The notes under the pieces: model-generated
Database searches by the model: none
What the model saw: only the letters and a program-made list of their open reading frames with translations
Told to the model about the DNA's origin: nothing
Assembly (NCBI RefSeq): GCF_036173105.1
Contig: NZ_CP108053.1
Span: 1,984,001-2,048,000 of the forward strand
Reading direction: 5' to 3'
Length of the DNA stretch: 64,000 nt
Source: Streptomyces sp. NBC_00287
Lineage (GTDB): Bacteria > Actinomycetota > Actinomycetes > Streptomycetales > Streptomycetaceae
Part shown: piece by piece, positions 1-7,553 of the stretch
Layout of the letters: each line of letters opens with the position of its first letter
Position numbering within the stretch: the stretch's first letter is position 1
Made by a program: the position numbers and the translations under genes

Positions 1-1
1 G

Positions 2-346
2 AGTCAGTCGTACGACGACTGCTGCGGCCGTTTCCACTCCGGTGCCACCGCCGCGCCTACGGCGGAGGCGTTGATGCGGTCCCGGTACAGCGCCTTCGTG
101 AAGGGGAACGTCCCCTATCTGCTGCGAACTTGGCATCCTCGGACCAGGCCCGCGCAGCTCGACCTCGACCCGTCGATGAAGTGGACCGGCCTGGAGATCC
201 TGTCGGCCACCGAGGGCTCGGCGTTCCACTCCACCGGAACCGTGACCTTCCGGGCATCCTTCCGGGGCGGTTCGCTGCATGAGCGGAGCCGGTTCGAGCG
301 GGTGGACGGGGCTTGGGTGTACGTGGAAGGGGAGTTCCTCGACTAG
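2..346 (+). CDS. YchJ/UPF0225-like protein, C-terminal part (5' end outside window)
   Basis: The frame is already open at the window edge and ends at a TAG at 344-346, so the start is missing. The visible 114 residues contain the YchJ-type run MRSRYSAFV, then SLHERSRF and a C-terminal WVYVEGEF. In full-length family members this NTF2-like region follows or lies between cysteine-rich SEC-C zinc motifs. A CCGRFHSG stretch near the left edge looks like the end of the N-terminal SEC-C motif. The biochemical role of the family is not established. The stop shares the sequence CTAG with the stop of the convergent methyltransferase gene. Confidence 0.75.
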   Translation, partial: SQSYDDCCGRFHSGATAAPTAEALMRSRYSAFVKGNVPYLLRTWHPRTRPAQLDLDPSMKWTGLEILSATEGSAFHSTGTVTFRASFRGGSLHERSRFERVDGAWVYVEGEFLD

Positions 347-1083
347 GAGAACGGCTTCTCCCAGACCGACACATGCCGGGTGCTCTCGCTGGTGAAGGGC
401 GCCCGGTTCCAGTCCTCCCAACGGTCGCGCAGCCGCAGTCCGGCGAGCCGCGCCATCAGGTCGAGCTCGGCCGGCCAGACGTACCGGAACGGCAGCGACC
501 AGTGCTCGGCACGTCCGTCGACGATGGTGACGTAGTTGGAGCTCATGGCCTGGGTGGCGGTGTCGTAGGTGTCGAACGCCCACTGGGTCGGGGTGATGCG
601 GAAGGGTACGGCGCTCTGACCGGGCGGGAGTCTGCGCAGCTCGGGTACGCCCACCTCGATGACGAAGCAGCCGCCGGGGGCCAGATGGGCGGCGGCGTTG
701 CGGAAGCAGTCGACCTGGGCGTCCTGGGTCGTGAGGTTGTTGATGGTGTTGAACACGAGGTAGGCGACGGTGAATTGACCCTCCACCGTCGTCGTCGCGA
801 AGTCGCCGATGGTCACGCCGATGCCGTCCCCGCCGGGCTTCTCCTTGAGTCGGGCGACCATGGCGCGGGACATGTCGATGCCGTGCACGGGCACACCGCG
901 GGCGGCCAGGGGCAGGGCGATACGGCCGGTGCCGATGCCGAATTCGAGGGCCCGGCCGGTACCGGCCAGGTCGGTCAGGACGTCAACTACCGGCCCTACG
1001 ACGTCCGTTCGGAACATCTCCGCCGAGTCGTCGTCGTAGCCGGACGCGATCTTCTCTCCGAAGTAGCCGTCTTCATCAAGCAC
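343..1083 (-). CDS. Class I SAM-dependent methyltransferase
   Basis: This is a cytosolic methyltransferase of about 246 residues. Motif I is ALEFGIGTGRIALPLA (around residues 45-60), followed by the acidic motif II (VHGIDMSRAM) and a post-II LAPGGCFVIEV strand. The C-terminal half is of the type seen in small-molecule methyltransferases of unknown substrate. I start at the GTG at 1083 (VLDEDGYFGEK). The longer reading runs back through the regulator gene and has low-complexity residues typical of a wrong frame. The Shine-Dalgarno site is weak. The gene is 43 bp downstream of the GntR-type gene on the same strand and may be cotranscribed. The substrate cannot be deduced. Confidence 0.8.
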   Translation of the reverse strand: MLDEDGYFGEKIASGYDDDSAEMFRTDVVGPVVDVLTDLAGTGRALEFGIGTGRIALPLAARGVPVHGIDMSRAMVARLKEKPGGDGIGVTIGDFATTTVEGQFTVAYLVFNTINNLTTQDAQVDCFRNAAAHLAPGGCFVIEVGVPELRRLPPGQSAVPFRITPTQWAFDTYDTATQAMSSNYVTIVDGRAEHWSLPFRYVWPAELDLMARLAGLRLRDRWEDWNRAPFTSESTRHVSVWEKPFS

Positions 1084-1126
1084 GCGGGGACCGTACCGCT
1101 CTCGGTCGCGTGGGCGCCCGTGATTT

Positions 1127-1828
1127 TCAGGGTGCCAGGATGTCCAGTTCCTGGAGGGCGCCGACCGTGATCTCGCGAACCAGATGCTCGGCGCGGGCCG
1201 CGTCGCGGGACCGGACCGCCTCCGCGACCTGGACGTGCAGGGTGACCGCGGCGGGGTCGGGGTCCTCGAACATGACCTCGTGATGGGTGCGGCCGGCGAG
1301 GACCTCGGCGACGACGTCACCGAGACGGGCGAACATCTCGTTGCCGGAGGCGTTCAGGATGACCCGGTGGAAGGCGATGTCGTGGAAGAGGTAACCCTCC
1401 AGCTGGTGGCCGCGGGAGTTGGCGACCATGCCGAGGGCGCACTCGGTGAGTTCGGCGCACTGCTCGGCGGTGGCATGCCTCGCGGCGAGGCCCGCGGCGA
1501 CCGGTTCGATCGCGGAGCGCAGGACGGTGAGGGAGCGCAGCTGGTGGGGCCGGTCGGCGCCGGCCAGGCGCCAGCGGATGACCTGGGGGTCGTAGACGTT
1601 CCACTCGGCCTTGGGGCGGACCGTCACACCCACCCGGCGGCGGGACTCGACCAGATACATGGACTCCAGCACACGCACCGCCTCGCGCATCACGGAGCGT
1701 GACACATCGAACTGCTGGGCGAGCTCATCCGTGCGCAGCACGCTGCCCGGCGGGTACTCGCCCGCGGTGATCGCGGGGCCGAGGGTTTCGAGTACATGTC
1801 CATGCAGCCCTCGGCCCGTTGTGCTCAT
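1127..1828 (-). CDS. gntR: GntR/FadR-family (FCD) regulator, likely gluconate repressor
   Basis: The product is about 233 residues. An N-terminal winged helix lies at about residues 8-72 (LRTDELAQQFDVSRSVMREAV, recognition helix SRSVMREAV), and an all-helical FCD effector domain follows (about 95-225) with the metal-binding histidines typical of this subfamily (FHDIAFHRVI and THHEV). It is divergent from gntK and gntP, which is the usual arrangement of a gluconate repressor, so 6-phosphogluconate or gluconate is the likely effector (inference from context). ATG codons occur at 1834 and 1828. I prefer 1828 (MSTTGRG). No clear Shine-Dalgarno site precedes either, so the mRNA may be leaderless. 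A palindrome at 1863-1873 is a candidate operator. Confidence 0.85.
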   Translation of the reverse strand: MSTTGRGLHGHVLETLGPAITAGEYPPGSVLRTDELAQQFDVSRSVMREAVRVLESMYLVESRRRVGVTVRPKAEWNVYDPQVIRWRLAGADRPHQLRSLTVLRSAIEPVAAGLAARHATAEQCAELTECALGMVANSRGHQLEGYLFHDIAFHRVILNASGNEMFARLGDVVAEVLAGRTHHEVMFEDPDPAAVTLHVQVAEAVRSRDAARAEHLVREITVGALQELDILAP

Positions 1829-1862
1829 GCACACAGCGTACGGGGGAGCTCACGGGAAGAAA

Positions 1863-1873
1863 AAGTCAGACTT
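1863..1873. promoter_or_regulatory. Candidate GntR operator in the gntR/gntK divergent promoter region
   Basis: AAGTCAGACTT is a palindrome of 5-bp arms around one central base, set in an A/T-rich stretch that stands out in this GC-rich DNA. It lies 35 bp upstream of the regulator start and about 100 bp upstream of gntK, so a bound repressor could control both directions. Related half-sites (TTGTCACAGACT) follow directly. This is a sequence observation plus inference; no consensus search was possible. Confidence 0.4.
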
Positions 1874-1971
1874 ATTTGTCACAGACTCTTGAATTCGTCG
1901 TACCTAATGAGTTTCAGTGTGGCCGACGTCAGAGGTCGACGTCGGATGTCGAGGAAGACAGCGAGGCAGTG

Positions 1972-2499
1972 ATGCGTACCCCCCACGTGGTCGTCGTGAT
2001 GGGCGTCGCCGGAACGGGCAAGACCACGATCGGTCCCCTGCTCGCGGCCCGGCTCGGCGTCCCGTACGCCGAGGGCGACGACTTCCACCCGCAGGCCAAC
2101 ATCGCCAAGATGTCGGCCGGCACCCCGCTCGACGACGAGGACAGGTGGCCCTGGCTCGATGCCATCGGCGCCTGGGCGGACGAGCGGACGGGTCTCGGTG
2201 GGGTGGTCAGCAGCTCCGCGCTGAAGCGGTCGTACCGCGACCGGCTCAGGGCCGCCGCTCCCGAGGTGGTCTTCGTGCATCTCGCGGGCGACCGCGAGCT
2301 GATCGAGAACCGGATGCGGCAGCGGCAGGGCCATTTCATGCCTACGGCCCTGCTGGACTCCCAGTTCGCCACGCTCCAGCCGCTCGAGGCGGACGAGACG
2401 GGCGTCGTGGTGGACGTCTCGGGCACGCCCGAGGAGATCACCGCACGCGCCACGGCCGCGCTGGACGCCCTCGACACACCGTCGGCCCCGACGCCGTAA
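1972..2499 (+). CDS. gntK: Gluconokinase
   Basis: This cytosolic kinase phosphorylates D-gluconate with ATP to 6-phosphogluconate, feeding the pentose phosphate pathway. The 175-residue length fits the GntK family. Walker A is GVAGTGKTT (residues 11-19). The substrate region EGDDFHP and the DRWPWL motif, characteristic of gluconokinases, follow, as does the lid region with NRMRQRQGHFMP. I start at ATG 1972 (MRTPHVVVV); the upstream extension adds non-homologous residues, and GAGG lies just before the chosen start. The permease gene follows 49 bp downstream, so the two form an operon driven from the region shared with gntR. Confidence 0.95.
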   Translation: MRTPHVVVVMGVAGTGKTTIGPLLAARLGVPYAEGDDFHPQANIAKMSAGTPLDDEDRWPWLDAIGAWADERTGLGGVVSSSALKRSYRDRLRAAAPEVVFVHLAGDRELIENRMRQRQGHFMPTALLDSQFATLQPLEADETGVVVDVSGTPEEITARATAALDALDTPSAPTP

Positions 2500-2548
2500 C
2501 CCCCCACGCCTCCCCCTCCCCACCCCCGTAACCGCAAGGGAAACCCCC

Positions 2549-3946
2549 GTGACCAGACTCAACGTTGAGCTGCTGGCAGCGGACACCGTCGAGCCCATCA
2601 CCTCGGCCGGTCATGCTCAGCTGGGCATCGCCGTGCTGGCGGGCATCGCCGTCATCGTCCTGCTCATCACCAAGTTCAAGCTCCACGCCTTTCTGTCGCT
2701 CACCATCGGTTCGCTGGCGCTGGGCGCATTCGCCGGGGCGCCGCTGGACAAGGTCATCGCCAGCTTCACCACCGGGCTCGGCACCACCGTCGCCGGCGTG
2801 GGCGTGCTGATCGCCCTCGGCGCGATCCTCGGCAAGATGCTCGCCGACTCCGGCGGCGCGGACGAGATCGTCGACACGATCCTCGCCAAGGCGGGCGGCC
2901 GTTCGATGCCGTGGGCGATGGTGCTGATCGCCTCGGTGATCGGTCTGCCGCTGTTCTTCGAGGTCGGCGTGGTGCTGCTGATCCCGGTCGTGCTGATGGT
3001 CGCCAAGCGCGGCAACTACTCGCTGATGCGGATCGGCATCCCGGCGCTCGCCGGTCTGTCCGTGATGCACGGTCTGGTCCCGCCGCACCCCGGTCCGCTG
3101 ATCGCGATCGACGCGGTGCAGGCCAACCTGGGTGTCACGCTGGCGCTCGGTGTCCTGGTCGCGATCCCGACGGTGATCATCGCCGGTCCGGTGTTCTCGC
3201 GCTTCGCCGCCCGCTGGGTGGATGTCCCGGCCCCCGAAAAGATGATCCCGCAGCGTGCCTCGGAGGAGCTGGAGAGGCGGCCGGGCTTCGGTGCGACTCT
3301 GACCACCATCCTGCTGCCGGTCGTCCTGATGCTCTCCAAGGCGCTCGTCGACATCATCATCGACGACCCCGAGAACGCCACGCAGCGTGTCTTCGACGTC
3401 ATCGGCTCCCCGCTGATCGCGCTGCTCGCGTCCGTGCTGCTCGGCATCTTCACGCTGCTGCGCCCCGCCGGCTTCGCCAAGGAGCGGGTCTCCGGGCTGG
3501 TCGAGAAGGGCCTCGCGCCCATCGCCGGCATCCTGCTGATCGTCGGCGCGGGCGGCGGCTTCAAGCAGACGCTGATCGACTCCGGGGTCGGTCAGATGAT
3601 CCTGGAGATCTCCGAGGACTGGTCGATCCCGGCGCTGCTGCTGGCCTGGCTGATCGCGGTGGCGATCCGGCTCGCGACCGGTTCGGCGACGGTCGCGACG
3701 GTCTCGGCGGCCGGACTGGTCGCCCCGCTCGCGGCGGGCATGTCCACCACGGAGACGGCCCTGCTGGTCCTCGCCATCGGCGCCGGCTCGCTCTTCTTCA
3801 GCCATGTCAACGACGCCGGTTTCTGGCTGGTGAAGGAGTACTTCGGCCTGAACGTCGGGCAGACCATCAAGACCTGGTCGGTGATGGAAACGATCATCTC
3901 GGTGGTCGCGGGCGGCATCGTGCTGCTGTTGTCCTTGGTGATATAG
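2549..3946 (+). CDS. gntP: GntP-family gluconate:H+ symporter
   Basis: This is a 465-residue, very hydrophobic membrane protein with about 12 transmembrane segments. Family signatures include the conserved GLPLFFEVGVVLL segment, SVMHGLVPPHPGPLIA, LATGSATVATVSA, and HVNDAGFWLVKEYF near the C-terminus, all of which belong to the gluconate permease family (GntP/DsdX/GntT). Start GTG 2549 is preceded by AAGGGAAA. Linkage to gntK and the GntR-type repressor supports gluconate as substrate, although some family members carry serine or other sugar acids. A strong hairpin terminator follows at 3965-4004. Confidence 0.95.
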   Translation: MTRLNVELLAADTVEPITSAGHAQLGIAVLAGIAVIVLLITKFKLHAFLSLTIGSLALGAFAGAPLDKVIASFTTGLGTTVAGVGVLIALGAILGKMLADSGGADEIVDTILAKAGGRSMPWAMVLIASVIGLPLFFEVGVVLLIPVVLMVAKRGNYSLMRIGIPALAGLSVMHGLVPPHPGPLIAIDAVQANLGVTLALGVLVAIPTVIIAGPVFSRFAARWVDVPAPEKMIPQRASEELERRPGFGATLTTILLPVVLMLSKALVDIIIDDPENATQRVFDVIGSPLIALLASVLLGIFTLLRPAGFAKERVSGLVEKGLAPIAGILLIVGAGGGFKQTLIDSGVGQMILEISEDWSIPALLLAWLIAVAIRLATGSATVATVSAAGLVAPLAAGMSTTETALLVLAIGAGSLFFSHVNDAGFWLVKEYFGLNVGQTIKTWSVMETIISVVAGGIVLLLSLVI

Positions 3947-3964
3947 CGGCCGTACGACACTGCT

Positions 3965-4004
3965 GGGCCCGTCCTGTCCTCGACACCGAGGAGAGGGCGG
4001 GCCC
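3965..4004 (+). terminator. Intrinsic-type terminator after gntP
   Basis: Two 18-nt arms (3965-3982 and 3987-4004) pair with only one mismatch and one G-T pair around an ACAC tetraloop. No T-run follows, which is common for Streptomyces terminators. It closes the gntK-gntP transcript ahead of the lipoprotein gene. Confidence 0.8.
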
Positions 4005-4094
4005 AAGTGGGTTCCCCGGCAGGGGCCTTGGGCCCATCATGGGGAGACTTCCCGGGGGCCGGGCCCTCTTGGGAGCGATGACATCGGGGGAGTC

Positions 4095-5192
4095 ATGGCG
4101 ATCTCACTCAGGGTGCGTTTATCGGGGTTGCTCGTCGCGGGGGCGCTGGCTGTGGGGACGGCGGCGGCTTGCGGTGGGGGCGGCGGGGACGAGGAGCGGT
4201 CGGGGGGCTCCGGGGGCATGAGTGTCTCCGGGGGCACCTCGGGCGGCGGGACCGGCGGGCCGGAGGAGTCGGGCGGGGACATGCCGACCTGGCAGCCGGA
4301 CGAGGACGGTGACGGCGGGTCCGGGAGTTCGACCAGCTCGGGTGGTTCCGGTGGTTCTGGTGGTTCCGGTGGTTCGGGCGGAAACGTTTCTGGAGGCTCC
4401 GGCGGCTCGAACGGGTCCGGCGGAAACGATTCTGGAGGCACGGGCCCGGGTCCCGTGGACCCAGTGGACCCACCCTCCTGGCTCCGGCCGGGACCGAAGT
4501 CGCCCAACCTGGAGAACTCGCCCGACCCGGAGAGCGTCTACGACGAGCTCGGGGAGAATCCCGGCAACTGCTCGAAGGTCTTGGGGACCATCGCCGCGGA
4601 GCCGGACAGCGGCAAACCCCAGTGGCAGGTACTCCGTGGCCTGGCCCACGCCTGCCTCGCCCTTCAGGGGCAGAGCGGCGGCAACTGGGACACCGCGGCC
4701 CAGGACTTCGCCGCGGCGGAAGGCCAACTCGGCACCTGCAAGGGCCTCGCAGCGCATAGGGTCCTGGGTGACGTCCTGCGCTTCCACGAGCAGCACCCGT
4801 CCGCCACAGTGCGGTTGAGGAGCTCGAAGGGCAGCGGCGGCGCGGACGTCTGCGCCTTCCGTATCGCCGAGGTGACCGCCGGCGGGCCCGGCGAGCGGAT
4901 CACCATCTCGGTCAGCGGCGCCCACTTCAGCTCCGAGGACCTGCAGTCCACCCGTGTCTTCATCGACAAGAAGCAGTCGAACGGCGGACTCACCCTCGTC
5001 TCCGAGTCGGGCGACGGGTTCTCCTTCACCGCCGAGGTGCCGCCGCTGGACATCTACCCGAAGACCGTCGACGTCACCATCGATTACAGAGGCGAGACCA
5101 CCAAAAAGGACGCCGTCACCATCGAGGATCCCAACCCCACCGGCTCCTCCCCCGAAGTCTCCCCGTCACCCGTCATCTCGCCCTCCCTGTGA
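4095..5192 (+). CDS. Putative lipoprotein with Gly/Ser-rich linker; TTA-containing
   Basis: I do not recognise this 365-residue protein as a named family. It has an N-terminal signal with a lipobox-like end (GTAAAC, Cys26), then about 95 residues of Gly/Ser-rich repeats, then a helical region (about 140-225) rich in alanine and paired cysteines that resembles TPR-type repeats, then a beta-rich C-terminal domain (about 240-345) that reads like an IPT/Ig-like fold. Start ATG 4095 has a GGGGGAG site. Codon 9 (4119-4121) is TTA, so translation may depend on the bldA tRNA. It overlaps the next membrane-protein gene by 4 bp (GTGA), so the pair is probably translationally coupled and may form one surface complex. 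Confidence 0.75.
   Translation: MAISLRVRLSGLLVAGALAVGTAAACGGGGGDEERSGGSGGMSVSGGTSGGGTGGPEESGGDMPTWQPDEDGDGGSGSSTSSGGSGGSGGSGGSGGNVSGGSGGSNGSGGNDSGGTGPGPVDPVDPPSWLRPGPKSPNLENSPDPESVYDELGENPGNCSKVLGTIAAEPDSGKPQWQVLRGLAHACLALQGQSGGNWDTAAQDFAAAEGQLGTCKGLAAHRVLGDVLRFHEQHPSATVRLRSSKGSGGADVCAFRIAEVTAGGPGERITISVSGAHFSSEDLQSTRVFIDKKQSNGGLTLVSESGDGFSFTAEVPPLDIYPKTVDVTIDYRGETTKKDAVTIEDPNPTGSSPEVSPSPVISPSL
4341..4377 (+). repeat. In-frame 9-bp tandem repeat coding GGS units
   Basis: About four copies of the 9-bp unit GGTGGTTCC (with single-base variation) encode Gly-Gly-Ser repeats in the linker of the lipoprotein. More degenerate copies continue to about 4440. Such repeats can change in number by slippage in whole codons, lengthening or shortening the linker without breaking the frame. 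Confidence 0.8.
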
Positions 5193-6142
5193 CCACGGCA
5201 CCTGCGGACCCGGAGCCCCCGGAGCCGCCACCACCCGACCCCGAACCCCCCGAACCCCCAGAGCCCGAGCCCGCTCCCCCTCCCCCGCCCCCACCCCGCA
5301 ACTGGTTCGAGCTCATCGGCACCGCCGGCTCCCTGCTCTCCCTCTTCACCGCCGTCCTCTTCTACTTCGGCTGGGCCAGTACCGACGCCGAGACCCGGGC
5401 ACTCGGTCTGCGGGACACCCTGTTCCGGCTGTCCACCGCCGACTATCTGCTGCGCAGCGTGGACGCGCTGTACTTCCCCGTGCTCGCCCTCGCCGCCGCC
5501 GCGATGGTCGGGGCCGTCTTGCACCGCAAGGTCGAGAGTGATCCCGCCCGTGCGGAGCCGGTGCTGAAGGTGCTGCGGCATGCCTGGGTGCCCGCGCCGC
5601 TGCTCGTGCCGCTCTTCTATCTGTCGCCGGGACCCCTCTTCGATCTGCTCATCCCCCTCGCGGCGATCGTCGGCGTGCTGGTCAGCGCGTACGCCCGTAC
5701 TGGTCCGCACCCGGACGGCACCGCACCCGAACCGCATCGGCCCGCACGGATCTGGGCCCCCGCCCTCCTCGTCGCCGTCGTCTCGCTGTTCTGGGCGGTG
5801 TACGCCTACGCGGGGATCATCGGCCGCGGCCGAGCGGCCGAGACGACCGCTACGGTGACCGACGAGTTCCCGGCCGTGGTCGTGTTCAGCGAGGAGGACC
5901 TGCTCATTCGCGGGGGCGGCAGCTGTGTCGCGGCCGTCGACACCGAGAACAGTCCCTATCGCTTCCGGTACGCCGGGCTGCGGCTCTTCCATGTCGCGGG
6001 TGATCGGCTCTATCTCGTACCCCGGTACTGGGCGCCTTGGGACGGAAAGCTCTACATACTCCACGAAGGAGATCCCGGGCTGCGCGTGGAATACGTCAGC
6101 GGTGCGGCCCACCGGGCGAGCGAGTGCCCGATGCCCCGCTGA
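5189..6142 (+). CDS. Membrane protein with proline/glutamate-rich N-terminus
   Basis: This is a 317-residue integral membrane protein of unknown function. The first about 35 residues are almost pure Pro/Glu (PEPPEPPPPDPEPP). About five hydrophobic segments then follow between residues about 40 and 210 (for example LLSLFTAVLFYFGWAS, ALYFPVLALAAAAMVGAV and APALLVAVVSLFWAVYAY), and a soluble C-terminal domain of about 100 residues ends the protein. Start GTG 5189 overlaps the stop of the lipoprotein gene (GTGA), which implies coupled translation and a shared role. No enzymatic motif is visible. The convergent cytochrome gene ends 3 bp beyond its stop. Confidence 0.75.
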   Translation: MTTAPADPEPPEPPPPDPEPPEPPEPEPAPPPPPPPRNWFELIGTAGSLLSLFTAVLFYFGWASTDAETRALGLRDTLFRLSTADYLLRSVDALYFPVLALAAAAMVGAVLHRKVESDPARAEPVLKVLRHAWVPAPLLVPLFYLSPGPLFDLLIPLAAIVGVLVSAYARTGPHPDGTAPEPHRPARIWAPALLVAVVSLFWAVYAYAGIIGRGRAAETTATVTDEFPAVVVFSEEDLLIRGGGSCVAAVDTENSPYRFRYAGLRLFHVAGDRLYLVPRYWAPWDGKLYILHEGDPGLRVEYVSGAAHRASECPMPR

Positions 6143-6145
6143 CCC

Positions 6146-6766
6146 TCACGGCCGCCACAGCGGATGCTCCCGCTCCGCCCACTCCCGGCTCACCGACCCC
6201 GTGCGCATCCCCCGCCGTGCCTCCGGGTCCGCCAGGGCCATGCCGATGTGGCCTGCCAGGACGATGCCGATCGTCAGGGCCAGCCAGTCGTGGACGAAGG
6301 TGGCGCTGGTGCGCCACATCAGGGGGGTGAGGTGGGTGAACCACATCATCAGGCCCGTGGCGAGCATGACCAGAGTCGCGCCGGCGATCCAGGACGCGTA
6401 GATCTTCTGGCCCGCGTTGAACTTCGCCGACGGCCGGGAGCCCGGGCGCCGGTCGCGGTGCAGGGCCGCGTGGAGCCAGCGGCGGTCGTGGGGGCCGAAG
6501 CGGTTCAGGTGGCCCAGGTCGGCTCGTAGGGCTCGGGAGGCCAGGCCCGCCAGGAGCGGGACCGGGAGGGCCAGGCCCGCCCACTCGTGGATACGGACCA
6601 CCAGCTCGCGTCTGCCGACCAACTCCGCGAGCTGGGGGACGTACAGGCAGGCCGCCGTCACCACGCAGGTGAGCATCAGTGCGGCGGTCGTGCGGTGGAC
6701 CCACCTGGTCGCCCGGCCGAAGCGGCCGAGGGTCGTGGCGGGCGGGGCCTCAGCTCGTAGGCTCAT
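6146..6766 (-). CDS. Cytochrome b-type membrane subunit of molybdoenzyme
   Basis: The 206-residue protein has four to five transmembrane helices with candidate haem-ligand histidines in conserved positions: RWVHR in helix 1, RIHEWAG in helix 2, and FVHDW followed by AGHIG in the last two. This is the pattern of the cytochrome b561/Ni-Fe-hydrogenase b-subunit group. It starts at ATG 6766, overlapping the end of the molybdopterin oxidoreductase gene by 17 bp, so the two are coupled. By analogy with MsrPQ and related pairs it should pass quinol-derived electrons to the exported molybdoenzyme (inference). Confidence 0.88.
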   Translation of the reverse strand: MSLRAEAPPATTLGRFGRATRWVHRTTAALMLTCVVTAACLYVPQLAELVGRRELVVRIHEWAGLALPVPLLAGLASRALRADLGHLNRFGPHDRRWLHAALHRDRRPGSRPSAKFNAGQKIYASWIAGATLVMLATGLMMWFTHLTPLMWRTSATFVHDWLALTIGIVLAGHIGMALADPEARRGMRTGSVSREWAEREHPLWRP

Positions 6767-7484
6767 CGTCGCGTCCGTTCGAGCGGCCCACCCAGGCGTC
6801 GACGTCGTAGCCGCGCTCCTCCCAGTAGCCCGGGCGCACGTCCTCGGTGACGGTGATGCCCGAGAGCCACTTGGCGGATTTGTAGAAGTACATGGGGGCC
6901 ACATAGAGGCGGACCGGGCCGCCGTGGCTGTGGCCGAGGTCCTTGTCCTGCATGCGCAGGGCGACCAGGACGTCGGAGCGGCGGGCCTGGTCGAGCGTGA
7001 GGCTCTCGGTGTAGACGCCGTCGAAGCAGGTGAAGCGCACCGCCCCGGCCGAGGGGCGCACTCCCGCAGCGTCCAGGAGCCGGGACAGGCGCACCCCTTC
7101 GAAGGGTGTGTCGGGAACCCGCCAGCCGGTGACGCACTGGACGTCGCGGACCATGCGGGTCTGCGGCAGCGCGCGCAGCTCGGCCAGGGTGTACGACATC
7201 GGGCGGTCGACCAGGCCGTCGATGGTGAGGCGGTAGTTCCCGGCGTTCTTGTGCGGCACGGAGGAGGCGACCGAGTAGTAGCGGAAGCCGCCGCCGTTCG
7301 GGAGCAGACCGGTCAGGCCCGTGGGGTCCTTTTCGGCGGCGCCGGCCAGGAAGGACTCCATGCCGCGTTGCAGGACGGGCGCGGTAACCACGCCCAGGGC
7401 GCCCAGGCCCAGGGTGCCGAGGAGGACGCGGCGGCCGATCGGCTTCCCGCGTTCCTCGGGCTGTACGGGGTCTTCGGGGTTCAC
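6750..7484 (-). CDS. Molybdopterin-dependent oxidoreductase (sulfite oxidase fold, MsrP-like)
   Basis: The about 244-residue protein has a twin-arginine/hydrophobic N-terminus (GRRVLLGTLGLGALG), suggesting Tat export or membrane anchoring. The SUOX-fold molybdopterin domain follows. VQCVTGWRVP holds the conserved molybdenum-ligand cysteine (Cys117 counted from the GTG at 7484), followed by FEGVRLSRLLDAAGV and the substrate-side GGPVRLYVAPMYFYKSAKW segment. The true substrate is unknown; family members act on sulfite, oxidised methionine or other sulfoxides. GTG 7484 and GTG 7511 are both possible starts. I prefer 7484. The downstream cytochrome b overlaps this gene. Confidence 0.87.
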   Translation of the reverse strand: MNPEDPVQPEERGKPIGRRVLLGTLGLGALGVVTAPVLQRGMESFLAGAAEKDPTGLTGLLPNGGGFRYYSVASSVPHKNAGNYRLTIDGLVDRPMSYTLAELRALPQTRMVRDVQCVTGWRVPDTPFEGVRLSRLLDAAGVRPSAGAVRFTCFDGVYTESLTLDQARRSDVLVALRMQDKDLGHSHGGPVRLYVAPMYFYKSAKWLSGITVTEDVRPGYWEERGYDVDAWVGRSNGRDDEPTS

Positions 7485-7553
7485 ATGTTCATTCGAGCAC
7501 CCACGACCCACTGCCGACCAGGGGCCGCGGGTGCCCGTCAGAGTTCCGTAATC

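Noticed and set aside
4341..4440. Regular repeats that could be read as a CRISPR-like array
   Set aside because: The units are 9 bp, contiguous and in frame, and they encode a Gly/Ser linker; there are no spacers.
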